Notes under the pieces: generated by a model
What the model was told of the DNA's origin: nothing
What the model saw: only the letters and a program-made list of their open reading frames with translations
Database searches by the model: none
Shown: in pieces, positions 1 to 12,300 of the stretch
Layout of the letters: the number at the start of each line of letters is the position of its first letter
Numbering within the stretch: position 1 is the first letter of the stretch
DNA from: Phoronis australis
Lineage: Eukaryota > Phoronida > Phoronidae
NCBI GenBank assembly: GCA_002633005.1
Contig: NMRA01000059.1
Coordinates: forward strand, 299,883-363,882
DNA length: 64,000 nt
Reading direction: 5' to 3'
Position numbers and translations under genes: made by a program

Positions 1-297
1 GAGTTTGTCAAGAGATATATAGGTCATAGAAGGGAGTTTGTCAAGAGATATATAGGTCATAGAAGGGAGTTTGTCAAGAGATATATAGGTCATAGAAGGG
101 AGTTTGTCAAGAGATATATAGGTCATAGAAGGGAGTTTGTCAAGAGATATATAGGTCATAGAAGGGAGTTTGTCAAGAGATATATAGGTCATAGAAGGGA
201 GTTTGTCAAGAGATATATAGGTCATAGAAGGGAGTTTGTCAAGAGATATATAGGTCATAGAAGGGAGTTTGTCAAGAGATATATAGGTCATAGAAGG
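1..297. repeat. 33-bp minisatellite, nine copies
   Basis: Nine head-to-tail, essentially identical copies of a 33-bp unit beginning gagtttgtcaagagatatat run from the window edge. The array ends where agaaggg is followed by agagttg. The unit is 11 codons long and frame 1 is open through the whole array (repeat starting EFVKRYIGHRR). It has no Met and meets a TGA at 328-330. The array lies just upstream of the splice acceptor of the Fic exon, so I read it as intronic. It may extend past the left edge. Confidence 0.95.
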
Positions 298-403
298 GAG
301 AGTTGTTGGGAGAAGGCTGTCAACAAGTGAAGGAGAGACAGGAGGCTGGTGTTGACAGTTTAGTCATATAATTATCATTGTCTTGTTTTGTTCACAGTTT
401 CCA

Positions 404-1369
404 ATGGAATCCACAAGTGCTGTTCAAGGTTCTGGTAATAAATGCTCAAATATACTGGATTTCCACGCAACTGAATCCCCTCCGTGGCGTGAGGGTAGAA
501 GCTTACCACAAGTTTCTGAGATGCTTAATGAAATTGTGGGTTTTCGTAAAGATTGGTTTGAAATGAAAAAGAAGCATGCAAAAAAAGGCATTGATCAAGT
601 ATTAGATGAAATGAGAACGAGTTTTATTCATCATGTCAATGTTGGAGAAGGAATCGGAACTCAAACCCTGGAAGAGACGAGAGCAGTTCTGAGCGATCAA
701 ACAAACACTCCCAGTCTCAAGAGATCTGGTTCAAAGAGTGAGACTGAAACCATGAATATTCGGGTAGCAATGGATCACATGGCCGACCTTTTGAAACAAG
801 AAACTGATGATCACCTGTATCTTGGACTTCTGGAACAAACTGAATTTATAAAAGATGTCCACAAAAAGTTAATGCAGGGAGTCAACCAATGCAGTACAGC
901 TCCAGGACACTACAGTGTGAACCAAAGGAGCGCAGAATATAAAGGAGAGATTCACAATTATCCAAAGTTTGAGAGAGAAGAAGAAGCAGAACACCGTGTT
1001 CAGATTTTAATTGACATTTACAACAAGATTATTGCAGATGTAAAAAACATTACCCGTGAACGTGAAAAAATTGAATTGGGATTCAAGTGCGCTGCTTGGT
1101 TTTTCTTCGAGTTCATTTCACTTCATCCGTTTGGGGATGGTAATGGAAGGTTGAGTCGTTTGCTCTGTAGTTATGTTCTAAGTGTTATCACGCCATTTCC
1201 AACTTCTATTTACAATATCTACTGTGAATCCAAAAAGACGGATTACATTGATGCCATTGTTTCAGCTCGCACATCAAAGAGCCGGCATCCTTGTGATCTA
1301 GCAGCCATGATAATTGAATGTAACTGGTCTAGCTGGAAATATTTTATAGACAAATTGAAAAAGTTTTAA
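404..1369 (+). CDS. Fic-domain protein (putative protein adenylyltransferase / AMPylase)
   Basis: Fic enzymes usually transfer AMP from ATP to Ser, Thr or Tyr of a target protein. The frame from the ATG at 404 gives 321 aa. The Fic motif HPFGDGNGRLSRL has its catalytic His at residue 241, with the acidic residue (D) and GNGR that bind Mg and phosphates. About 160 residues upstream is VGEGIGTQTLEETR, matching the N-terminal inhibitory helix of class II Fic proteins (S/T-x3-E-G). The Glu is kept, but the Ser/Thr position reads Val. No signal peptide, TPR or membrane segment is visible, so this is not an FICD/HYPE orthologue of usual build. A pyrimidine-rich acceptor (ttgttcacag) ends at 397, so ATG 404 sits in an exon with non-coding or further coding exons upstream. 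An in-frame ATG at 383 lies inside the intron and was not used. Function is inferred from the motif; targets are unknown. Confidence 0.85.
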   Translation: MESTSAVQGSGNKCSNILDFHATESPPWREGRSLPQVSEMLNEIVGFRKDWFEMKKKHAKKGIDQVLDEMRTSFIHHVNVGEGIGTQTLEETRAVLSDQTNTPSLKRSGSKSETETMNIRVAMDHMADLLKQETDDHLYLGLLEQTEFIKDVHKKLMQGVNQCSTAPGHYSVNQRSAEYKGEIHNYPKFEREEEAEHRVQILIDIYNKIIADVKNITREREKIELGFKCAAWFFFEFISLHPFGDGNGRLSRLLCSYVLSVITPFPTSIYNIYCESKKTDYIDAIVSARTSKSRHPCDLAAMIIECNWSSWKYFIDKLKKF

Positions 1370-1376
1370 AGACAGT

Positions 1377-1460
1377 CTGCACGCCACCTGTTGGCTATAT
1401 TGTATTACCGTTATCTGAAAAGATTTCTGCACTGTGATGTGTCCAACAGGTGGCATGCAG
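1377..1460 (+). other. inverted repeat just after the Fic stop codon
   Basis: The arm ctgcacgccacctgttgg (1377-1394) is complementary, with one mismatch, to ccaacaggtggcatgcag (1443-1460). In a transcript this gives an 18-bp stem with a loop of about 48 nt, starting eight bases after the TAA. It may be a 3'UTR structure or the ends of a tiny inserted element. The sequence does not decide. Confidence 0.7.
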
Positions 1461-3142
1461 ATCAGGCTTAAAAGTAGTTGTGATCTATATTTGCGGACTG
1501 GTTTAAGATTTACATATTCATATGGTGCATAATATTACTTTCAGTTTTATTGTCAAGGGCCTATTCACACTTGCTGTAAAACTGGCACAAGTGGGGCCAA
1601 CTGGTCCAAAATATTTTTTTTAACTTTAAAGGCATAACTGATCAATCTGAAGGTCCCAGTGTACACACTAGAACAGTCATAACTTTGAATTCAATATTCA
1701 TTTTATGAATACAAAATGTATACATTTACCATTGACTGAGGGTTATTGCTGAGTTTTACTGTATCAAGATTTTATAAGTGCAAAATGTACACATTTACCA
1801 TAGACTCAGGGTTAGTTGGGATGTGATGCCCTAATATGTTTTTTTGTGTTTTTGAAATATAGAGGGAAGTATATTGTGTTTGGTTCAATTGAGAAAATGT
1901 TGAGAGTTGTGACTTAAGTTATTTCTAACTTGTATTAATATCTTATACTCTGAGTATGAATGACTTATGGTCTACTAAATACAAAGGGCATTTTTGTCTA
2001 TAGGCCGACCGTTTTTTTTATTATTGAAAAGCATTATTTTGTGTAGTATTGGAAGCTGATCTTCTGATATGTTTTAGAGCTCCGATTATTTTACCATTAA
2101 AGCAGTATTGTCTATTCTCTTGAATGTAAATTGATGAGAATATTTTAATTTTTAGTGATTGATTTATAGGGGGGAGCGGGGTAAATGTTTATTAGGTCGT
2201 TTGTCTTTCTGCTATAATGCAAGAGCGACAAGTTCTTCCCCGGCTGTAAACTCTGGTTCTACTAGGTCATGTACAAAATCACACTTTCACTGGGAAGCTG
2301 GCATTGGATTTGCTGAAAAAATCTTGTGGGTAATCTGAGCAAAATTTGAAAACAGTTTTTATCAAAAGCCGAAAGGTGTTTGAATAATTAAGAATCTAGA
2401 ACTGAGGTCGAAGAAATCGACACCCTCCTCATTCTATCTTAAAGTCTTAGTAGCACACGTTTTAACCCTTATTAAATGGTTAGAAGTTATGAGAAACCAC
2501 GCAGTACTTATCCCATAACCAATAACCAATCCATAGTCGAAGAAAGTTTAAATAAACGCGCCACTCATAAGAACGCCGGCCGTGCGACAGGAGCAGTGTC
2601 TGTTACCAGCCTGGAAACGGGGATAAAATAATCGACGGAGGACCTTAACTTTAAGAAAACCAAAATAGGGACAATTTGTACTGAAATTGTTGACAAAATG
2701 TGGCAAATCAATTTTAACAGAAATTATTTTAGCGGATTCTGACTTGCAGCCGACGACCCAGTACTAGCGAAAGATTAATGCATGCGGTCGTCCGTTTTAA
2801 CGAAATAGGCCTAAATGGTTAAAATCACAATGCAGTTGCAGACACTGGCATATAATTACGGACTAGTCACAGTCCTGTGCCAACGATTGAATAACAACAA
2901 AGATATTACAGGAAACTATGAAATCTTTGATAACTATGGCGACAAGGCTAAGCGTGCTTTACCGTGTGTCAGTAACTAACTTCGGTAACAAACAGTGTAA
3001 ACAAAACAACGATCATGTAATATCTAAATAATTGAATAAAATTGCCAAACAGAATATCCTGACGATTAAACTTGCGAAAATATCGAAAATAAATGTAGAC
3101 GGAAATTAAGATACCTGTGGTCTGCCGCTTCTTCCGTTACTC
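1461..3142. other. Fic 3' flank; no gene seen
   Basis: AT-rich sequence with stops in all frames. A short near-duplicate (acaaaatgt.tacatttacca) occurs at about 1710-1735 and 1780-1802. An AATAAA at 2551-2556 could serve as a distant polyadenylation signal for the Fic gene, but nothing proves the transcript extends that far. No RNA gene recognised. Confidence 0.5.
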
Positions 3143-3292
3143 AAGGCGGATCCAGGATTTTGAGTTGCGGGGGGGCAGGGTTGAGTATTAGCCAGGATTT
3201 TGCCCGTCAGCCATTCGCACCCCCGAACAGCCAAATAGAATCTGGAAGAATTTTAGGAGGGGCATGACCCCTCTTCCCTAAATCCGCCACTG
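3143..3292. mobile_element. small inverted-repeat element (MITE-like)
   Basis: The left end ggcggatccaggatttt and the right end read on the other strand (ggcggatttagggaagagg) share the start GGCGGAT, followed by partly matching G-rich tracts. At about 150 bp with no coding frame it looks like a non-autonomous DNA transposon. The inverted repeats are imperfect, so confidence is moderate. Confidence 0.45.
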
Positions 3293-3803
3293 TTACCTAC
3301 TAGGCCGAACGACAGAATACCATGGTGGCAAAATTTTCACAAAGAAATCTTGTCATGGTGCCAAATGGTATTAGATAAGTATTTTAATACTTATACCAAA
3401 ATGTAAAAGGAATAACTACCACTCAACCAGAAGCTACTGCTCGACGGAGCCCGACCACCTGTCAGTGCTCCGTAGCGCAAGATGGAAGCGCGCCCGGACC
3501 TTGAATGGGTGAAATTCGTGTAACAAAAAGGTTAAAAAATACTGTGTCATGCTCCTAACACTGCAATATTTTACCATCGCCGACATTCAACTCATTGACT
3601 ACAATTCACTACGCTCTGCCCCTCGTTTGCGTTTTCAGAGATCGCGGAATCGGTTTTTATATTTAGACAACAGAGGTATATATTGAAAGTTTTTGTCACA
3701 TTTTAATAGGTTTTCCCTAATTGAAAATCAAAGCCAGTTTAGCAAGTGATTACCGGTATTTTACCTGTGAGGAGTCCCAGCAACTGCAGGGGAATTAGAG
3801 TAA

Positions 3804-4191
3804 CATGGGGCAAAAGGCCTACGCGGGGTCAAACGCCCCCTATAAGTCGGGAATTATACAACTTAGGCAGCCACGTGATGGATTACGTCTTCTGGTTTCA
3901 CACGATCGTCTGCTGACACGTTTTTTGGATTTCAGACTTCAACGCTATGTCTTTGTTTACATTGGTTTTCTTGTAAAAACGACACTTCGTTACTTTTAGT
4001 GTCGTATGCGTTACTAATAATAACTGACAGTTCAGATGATTTTTCCTGCTAAATCAGTGCATTAAGTTGTTGTTAGACTTATCTCCCTTTCTTTTACGAT
4101 ATTTTGATAAAAAATAGAAGGCTGTTCACTGGGGGCAAACGACCTCCATGCTTGTGGGGCAAGACGCCTACATGGGCCTTTTGCCCCAGTG
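3804..4191. mobile_element. terminal-inverted-repeat element of about 390 bp
   Basis: The left end reads atggggcaaaaggcctac (from 3805). The right end on the minus strand reads actggggcaaaaggccc (4191-4175). They share TGGGGCAAAAGGCC, and a further related piece (ggggcaagacgcctac) lies inside the right end. There is no transposase frame. The reading frame from 3805 is simply the inverted repeat plus internal sequence and is not a gene. Confidence 0.5.
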
Positions 4192-5270
4192 CAGTGGGTG
4201 TTTTGTCCTCTACACTTAGAATTCTGTCAGTAGAAGTGTGCTCTGCCTTTAAACAACGTACTTGAATTTTAAAAAACGTTTTTTTCGTATTTTAATTAAT
4301 GATGTGATTACTGTTTTCATTTACTTGGCACATTCATAACGCTAACAGGTGAAGGGATAGGTAAAAAAGGTTAGGTTCTACATTGTGTAACTTTGTTTGA
4401 TGCGTGTTTTTTTGAAATTTAAAGAGAATATAACTAAATGTTACCGACTTAAAGATCTTGATGATATTAAATATTCGGTATTTTGGTTTTAGATATGGTA
4501 CGAAAGTATAAAAGGAAAACAGTTTCCCGACTTCCTGATAAGAATCGGTGTAGTTAAGGGGGAAAGCACGTTGTTTCGCTGGTCCTAGTACTTCTGTAGC
4601 TTCGCAAACACGCACTGAGCGACTATTTTGCAGTTTTGAAGGCGCTTTCTTGTCAAAATGTTTTAACGGATGACCGCTGAACACTCCAGGTTCAGGCAGG
4701 GTTACGCGTACCTGATCAACAATTCTTCTCATCATATTGGAATTAATCATGTTTAGTTTACTCCCTGATTATAGCATGTCAAAGGATCCGAAGTGAGATG
4801 CGATGGAGTGATTTGGTCTTGCACTGATCAGAGTTACAAAGTTTACATTTTAAATCCCCAACTATCATTGCCAAACATAACCCGTTACTGGCTCGGCGTG
4901 TCGTAGCCATTCCCACTTCCACGTCTTCTCCAATTTTTCTGTCAGTGCTCAAGCTTTCTCATCAAGAACGAAAAAATCCACCTTTGTTCGCGGCTTCAGA
5001 CAATTCCGAGCTAGAACTCTCATAACAGCTTGTTCGAGCTCTTTAGAGCGCGATCCTTTATGAGAAATAGCTTAAAATGATATCAAACCCGGTTTTGGCC
5101 TATTAACAAATACTAAGATGACGTCCACTTCTCTAATACGAAATAATACTGCAGGACTCCACCAAAGGATCATAATGTCGATTTTGTGAAATAGAGTGTA
5201 AGTTTTTAGATTGACGCAATGGCAGAATGAGGATTGGTTGAAATCATCTAACAGGCGCGCCAGCGTAATT
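4192..5270. other. spacer, no gene recognised
   Basis: Unique-looking sequence. The longest frame (minus strand, 4334-4750) has no recognisable domain, compositional signal or splice borders that suggest a protein. No RNA gene seen. Confidence 0.4.
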
Positions 5271-5475
5271 TCAAGCTCAACTGATAAGACCATTCCAAGC
5301 TCAATAAGACCAATCCAAGCTCAATAAGACCATTCCAAGCTCGATATGATCATTCCAAGCTCAATAAGACCAATCCAAGCTCAATAAGACCAATCCAAGC
5401 TCAATAAGACCATTCCAAGCTCGATAGGACCATTCCAAGCTCAACAAGACCATTCCACAAGCTCAATAAGACAAT
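5271..5475. repeat. 20-bp minisatellite
   Basis: About nine to ten copies of a 20-bp unit of the form ccaagctcaataagaccatt, with single-base variants (cgatatgat, cgatagga, caacaaga). The copies differ enough to show age, but register is kept over about 190 bp. Confidence 0.9.
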
Positions 5476-8448
5476 TCTGTGAATTACAGAAGAGAAATAA
5501 AAGTATAGTAATTCGCTCAAAAACTCACATTTATTGCCAAACAGAACACTAGTCGCATTTTTTTACGTGCGACGCCTTAACTGGAACAGACGGCCCTGCT
5601 CACCGAGTGCCTGCTGAACTTGAACCTAGGCACGACTGAGCAATAGGTCTCTTCAACTACACGTACGCACATGCAAAGATGGTATAGCTAGTCTCTAGAT
5701 GCGCACGTCAAATTTACGACAGTTGTTCCGCCGACTGAGTGTCGAGGTCATAGACATCCTAATACTATGTCTATGGTCGAGGTAGCACTGCACTGACATT
5801 ATCCGTCACCCCGGAGTCGGCACTAAAGTTCGCATTGCAATCGAAGCTAAATCCCACTCGTTAAATAATAGACTTTTAAAGCGCATTTACAATTTAACTG
5901 GTCAAATCACTGGCCTTGATTTCAACGACTGTCTGGCAGAAACTGGCGATTTGAAACAAAATCACAAAACAACGGAATTTGTTGTTTACAGCTCTGGTCA
6001 AGGCTAATACCACAGACATCTTAATCTTGATGTCTATGGCTAATACCTTCAAGAAGTCTCTTCCAGCAATGAATCTAAGAAAGCATTTTCCGGTCCCAAA
6101 ATCGATGACGAGTGCGAGCGGAACATTTTCTTGTTTCATTTCAAGCACACACCCCACCCAAAAACCAACGAAACAAACAATCAAGCGCGTAGTAAGACTA
6201 CGATAAGTGACACTAATCGTTCATACTCGCCCACCGTGTCTCCCGCATCTAGTGTTGTAAATCAACTCGTGAGCATATTTTATGGTAGAAAAATGAATTT
6301 CCGTGATGTAATATTGTTTGTACATTTCTCACAGAGTGACCACAAGTTTACTAACCTATGGACCTGTAACTTATAAGACTTCCAATATACCGTATTCGTA
6401 TTTTTCCTAAGTGCTCAATGTTTGTGAGCGCCACCAACCGGATTTTGAACTTTATATTATAAGTGCCCTTCCTTTCGACGTAGCTGACAGTGTAAAACAG
6501 ATACCAGCGCACAGGTCTATTAATCTCTCTTGCATTTTTCTTATCTGCAAGTCGCACTGCACTTCAAAATTCCGCCATGTTTTAAGAAAGGTAAATACCA
6601 CACGATTTCACATCAACCAATCATAACAAATTGTTAAAAAAGCAGCTAACTTTACACCTGCTTTCAATTGATAACATCACAGAAAACGCCTACCTGTAAA
6701 CTAATTCAAGTTCCCACTGGCTTTCTGATGTACCCAATTCCAATTTAATGGCATGTCGGGGTGTTGAATGTAGGTAAAAATTTTAGACCAATTTTGAGGT
6801 CTATGGCAATAAAAGGATACAGAACATATCAATCAGTTTGACAACTTTATGTCACTAGAACGAGGCAAAGTATTTAAAATAGCAACTAGTACCATGCTCT
6901 TATTTTTAACAAGACACCAACTAGCACCACTGTTAGGGAAAACATATTCACAAAACTATGTCCCCCTATTTTTTAACACTCAGGGTGAAGAGGGTACAAG
7001 TGGTTAATTCCCTGCATAAGACAAGGGTGCCATATCAAGATGGAGATCAATACAAACGACTTTCCTGTCAAGCATTCCATTGTATTTGATGACAAGATGC
7101 TGTTTACAGACTGATACAAAATCTATCTAGAATTACAGGCAAACACAAGTCTCACATGACTGAATCACTGTGGACCACAGAAGGTTTCACTTCTTAATTA
7201 CAGGGCCTGCGACCACCAAATTTTATCAGTCCCTTAAATTACTAGACAATGAAAAATTACTCAAACTGAGTGATTTCTCAGGCTTTCCAGACCACCAGAA
7301 TGTACACATCTAAAATGTACTTAAAATCTTAAACAATTCTCAGATTTTTAAGTAGTATTCAAGAAAGTGTGAGCACTAATAGTTCTTGAGTACAATTTCA
7401 AGCACACTTGGAAAAACAACCTACAAATTCCGAGAGCACTTAATAGCATGCCTGAAAAGGAACTCAATGTAAAGTACACTTTATTGAAGGTTTAGGTGAT
7501 ATCTTATTATTGACAGAGTGTATTTAATAACATTACAATCAGTATCAATAAGTAAAATCCTGATTTACACAGTTTATACAATGCACTTTTAAATTCGCAG
7601 AAAACAAGACGCCAGGTTTCAAAATGCTCTTAAATTTTATCTTTCTGGTTTATCGCATCAAATACTTCCACAATAAATGGAAAATATTTCTCAAGTCTGA
7701 GAATGTCTTGAAGAGATTTGAGTAAAGACTGACGCTCATTAAGTCAAGAGTATTACTGCACTTAGGCAGGTGGGAGAACAACTTGGATTAGTCTGAATAA
7801 TTTAATGGTCAGAGTAAAGTTTGGTGGCCACTAGTCCAGAACCAATAAATGCACAGCTGTTATACACAAAAATATACAAGTGTTACCAAGGAGACCTATA
7901 CACTGCATTTATACAAAGGCACCACCTACCACGTATCAAAAACATAATAAGAAAATGTTTACTTACAAGAACAAGATATCATAAAATGATCATTAATAAA
8001 AAGGAAAACCATTAACATTACAATCAAGCATGACTTATATTTTGGTAATTTTAACCTTTGACATGAAATTTTGTAAATTAATGGTGAAACTCTGCTTAAG
8101 TCTCAATGGAAAATGAAATATTGGACATAAACAATTGAATGAAACTTTGTTCTTTACAAGATGTTTTGCACTTCATTTCTACAAAAGCACAAGCTTGCAA
8201 TAATGCTACTCTAAATCCTCCTTGTCTAAAAAAGCTGCGATGCAGTACTTGAATCTTTAGGACAAACAGACCACTGAAGACCTTTAGAGTACAAACAATA
8301 CAATGCCTGATGTCTGTGCAACAATCTTACACACACCTGTTCAAACAGTGCTGTGTACTGCGTGACACTATCAACTACAAACAATACAAATGTTTCACAT
8401 GTTCCACAGACAAACTGGAAACGACTTTTCCAAGTTCTGTCTGACGTG
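5476..8448. other. spacer including the probable Vangl 3'UTR; no other gene recognised
   Basis: Fic (+) and Vangl (-) converge on this stretch. The part nearest 8918 is expected to be Vangl 3'UTR. A minus-strand AATAAA (tttatt at 7480-7485) is one possible end, among several. Short overlapping frames around 5894-6626 show no recognisable domain. Confidence 0.4.
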
Positions 8449-8527
8449 CTTCCAGTTGGTTGTTTGTGACAGTGCTTCCTATTGGCTGTTTGTAACAGTG
8501 ATTCCTATTGGCTGTATGTGACAATGT
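8449..8527. repeat. 26-bp tandem triplet in the Vangl 3' region
   Basis: Three diverged copies of cttcctattggctgtttgta-acagtg follow each other (first copy cttccagttggttgtttgtg). Lying 0.4 kb past the Vangl stop, they are probably transcribed in its 3'UTR. Confidence 0.7.
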
Positions 8528-8918
8528 TTCAACTTTCCAGTGACTGACTTCACAAAAAGTATAACTTTCTTGGCTTACAGGGACAATAAACTGGAATGCC
8601 ACTGGTTTTGATATTATTTTTAAATCCATAAGACTTTCAATTTATCCTGCATGTAACCATTGCCCTTCTAAATGAACACAATTAAGGCCAGGGAATGGCA
8701 ATTATAACTGAACTTCATCAATAATCACAGGCAAGTCTTAGTAAAATTAACACCTAAAACATTGGCTTTCCCTTTTAAGTAATCAACCACTGAGAAGTTG
8801 TTCCATCTAAGGACAGTTCTGTGCCCCACTTGCCTAAACACCCCAGGCACAAAAGTGTTCTATAACGTACAGACACTGTGGTACGACATGATCAACTTTA
8901 CACATGTGTGATACTAAC

Positions 8919-9346
8919 TCACACTGATGTTTCGGAATTGAGTCGCAGTACAAACTTATTGCGCTTCGGGTCAATGACCTCTTCAGTGAGATTAAAGTGC
9001 GGGATGCGTTTGACAGCACACAGGATCGACACCTCTCCCTGCCGCAGCTGAAACACAGTACCATGCTCGATTGTCCGGCTCAATAATAAGTCGCTGACAA
9101 GCACCCATGTCTGAGTTTCCTTATAAAACTTGTCCACACCAATCACGTTTCCCTGGGTGAGGTAACGTGAGAGGAACGCTTTAGGACTGAGGTCATGTGA
9201 GATGCACTCAGCCAAGTGCTCCAGTACCATCTCCATTGTATACTTGGGTTGTTGGCGTGTCACACGCAGGAATTTCTGAAGGGCACGTGCCATCGAGGGG
9301 AAGATAGCTTGAGCAGCTTCCTGAGGGTCCATGGGGATGGCAGGAC
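8919..9346 (-). CDS. Vangl: Vangl coding exon 3 (C-terminal cytoplasmic domain)
   Basis: Encodes residues 382-523, beginning GPAIPMDPQEAAQAIF and ending LNSETSV. The last four residues, ETSV, form a class I PDZ-binding motif used by Vangl to bind Scribble- and Dlg-type partners. Acceptor ttgttgcag|GTCCTG. The intron upstream is about 9.4 kb and holds two copies of the large modular repeat. Confidence 0.95.
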
Positions 9347-12300
9347 CTGCAACAACAATTAAACAAGGTATAGTATGGCCCACAACAGGAATATGGTCAT
9401 AAGGCTAACCAATTCAAGGCACATGAGCGACCACTGGAGGCTAGAGTATATATTTATTTCAACCTTCGATGACCAAAAATTAATCGATAGATTAACAAGA
9501 TGGCACATATCACTAAAACTGGTCATGTTTTCAGAAGCTTGTGTTTCAGTGGTACTTGTATTTCAGTGGTACTTGTTGTACATAGCATAACTTAAGCATG
9601 TGTAACTGGTTAACCACAAACTTCTTAAATTTAAGAATGTTGAGGTTCACAAATGCAGTGCTAGCTTGGGGTTAAGAGCCCCACCCAAACCACTGACTTT
9701 GCTTGAACTTCTTTTTGTTCATAAAACAACTGTAGTTACGCACTATTTTTATTTGCTGAACACGTCTGTCAGAATAAATATTGATTAAGTAATTAGTAAG
9801 AATAGATCCATTTTAAGTTGCCCAAAATTTGTGCATACTTTTAAATCATGGGGTCAAACTTGTTGACATGTACTTTAACGTCAAAATCTATTTTAAACGG
9901 TGTTTACAAGTTTGGGTTGATGATATGATTGGATATGATCATGTGGTTTTTATTAACAAATCACTAAATAAGTAGAATATTATAATAAGGGCTTAAGTCA
10001 ACAAAATATTCAGATGAGCTATAGTAGTTGAAGCATAAAGATTTGCTACAGTGTACAGAGGAAATTGTACGACAGAGCCATCTCGTGGAAGATTCTAGAA
10101 AGGATCTTGGCAAGGCCAAGGGCTTGTCACTTGCATCGTGGGTAGTAAGATACTACCTGGAGTGTTGCATCACCAGCCAGAGACTGTGACCAGCAAGAAG
10201 AATCGCGGGTAGAAGAAATTGCCAGCAAGTGTTGCATCACCAGCCAGAGACTGTGACCAGCAAGTACACTGTCACAATACAGTGTGTGTAGTTTGAAGAT
10301 TCACCAACAGGACAGTCATCCAACAAGAGGAGAGTCCTAGCTTGGATAGCAGATAAGACATCTGACTATTTTGGTTGATTGATTAAAGTAATCTTTAAAG
10401 AGGGTGCTAGTGTAGTTACTCTTCTTTGAAGTTAATTGCTTAATTAACAACAGGTTTCACTCGTCTAATTAGGGCTTATCATATAATAAATTAATTACTG
10501 GATTTCATTATTCACTCCACATCTACGCACAATCTCAAAGCATAGCTACCTTTTAAACAAACCCAGTCAATCGTCTGACAACGTCCCTATACATTTTTTA
10601 ATAAAACTGATTACCACAAAAGTTATTGGTTTTGTAATAAGCAGTAAAAACTGGGCTTTTCAACTATGGCTCATAATTCAGATTTCCAAATACGGTGCAA
10701 AGTATTTGCAGCATGGTGCAGCTCTGTCTGTAAATATACGCTTATTTAATGCATTGAGTCTGAAACAGTACAGGTGAGCTCAGTGAGCTGTCCAACAATA
10801 GTAAATCTTTTGTAACCAGAGTTTTAACAAAAGCAACACGGAGCGTTGAAATGCGCCCACGAATGCATCGCAAATGGTGTGCTTTTCGGGTTATTTATTT
10901 GTATCATAAAAATGGCCATTAGATGGTGCAACAACGTACAATCCATCCAAAAACGGGAACATGCCATATTTCATAAAAATCTGTCAATGAACTTCAGGGA
11001 AAAAAAGGAGAACAGAATAAAATGAAATTGCCACTTGGATCCGCCTGAAAGTCATCGTCTGTTGTTATCTTCATATAAATACACAACTAAATTTACAATG
11101 AGTGGGTTTAGGAGATATAGCTATGGGCACAAAACAAAACTACCACTAGGCGGCACCACAGAAGTCAGTCACCATCATCAAACATCCTCTTCACACTGAA
11201 AACATACGCCAATTTTCAAAACCATCCCTACAATGATTTGGTTGATAGAGGGGTGGACGCCAAAAACAAGATTTGAAAACAGCAAAAATGGCCACTAAGT
11301 GGTGCAAAATACCTCGATTCCATTCAAAAGCAGGAGGATAGTGTCATCTCATCAACAGATGCCTATATTCAAAACTTTATGAAAATCTGTTGAGGATCTT
11401 TGAAGATACAGACTGGTAAACGTAAAAAAATAAAATTGCCAGTAGTCAGATCCATGCGAAAGTTGTCGTCGTCCGATGTCACCATATAAATACACTTGCT
11501 AAATTAAGTAAAGATCCTGCAAACGGTTTAGAAGATAGAGTCATGAACGCAAAAAAACTACCACTAGGAGGCGCCACAGTACTCGAAGTCATCGGAAAAT
11601 CATTGTCAGCCGTTCACTTCATAGTAAAAACAAACATGCCAATTTTCACAATTATCCTGAAAGCGGTTTCGTTGATAGATGAATGGACACCAAAAAACAG
11701 ACTCGAAAGCATTAAAAATGGCCACCAGGTGGCGCAAACTAAGTCGAATCCATCTGAAAACGAAGAGATGGCGTCACCTCATTAACAGATGCCACTGTAC
11801 CAAATTTTATGAAAATACGTTGAGGACCTTTGAACACAGAGGTAAACGTAAAAATAATAAAACAGTCGTCAGATCTGTCCAAAAGATGTCGTCCTCTGTC
11901 ATTAACATCATATAAATACACTTACTAAATTTAGTAAAGATCCAACGAGCGGTTTAGGAGAAACAGCCATAGGCGCAAAAAAAAACAAAACTGCCACCAG
12001 GAGGTACCAGAGTCGAAGTCGTTCGAAAATGTCAGCCGTCCACTTCATAGTAAGAACATACAAGCCAATTTTCACAATCATCCTTTGAGGGGTTTGGTTG
12101 ATAGAGGGGTGGACGCAAAAACAGACTAAAAACAGTAAAAATGGCCACTATGTGGCGCAAACTATGTCGAATCCATCCGAAAACGGGAGAATAGTGTCAT
12201 CTCACAAATAGGTGCCTATATACCAAATTTTATAAAAATCCGTTCTGGACTTTTGAAGATACAGAGGTAAACGTAAAAAACTAAAATTGCCACTAGGGGG

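Noticed and set aside
1-297. CRISPR array
   Set aside because: The 33-bp copies are contiguous with no variable spacers, and the genome is eukaryotic.
4334-4750. 138-codon minus-strand open frame
   Set aside because: No recognisable domain, no good splice borders, and located in an AT-rich spacer. Chance length.
6130-6626. Overlapping short frames on both strands
   Set aside because: No conserved domain, and stops are spaced as expected by chance in moderately AT-rich DNA.
10076-10480. Solo LTR
   Set aside because: The 36-bp direct repeats are internal and no TG..CA ends with target duplication could be found.
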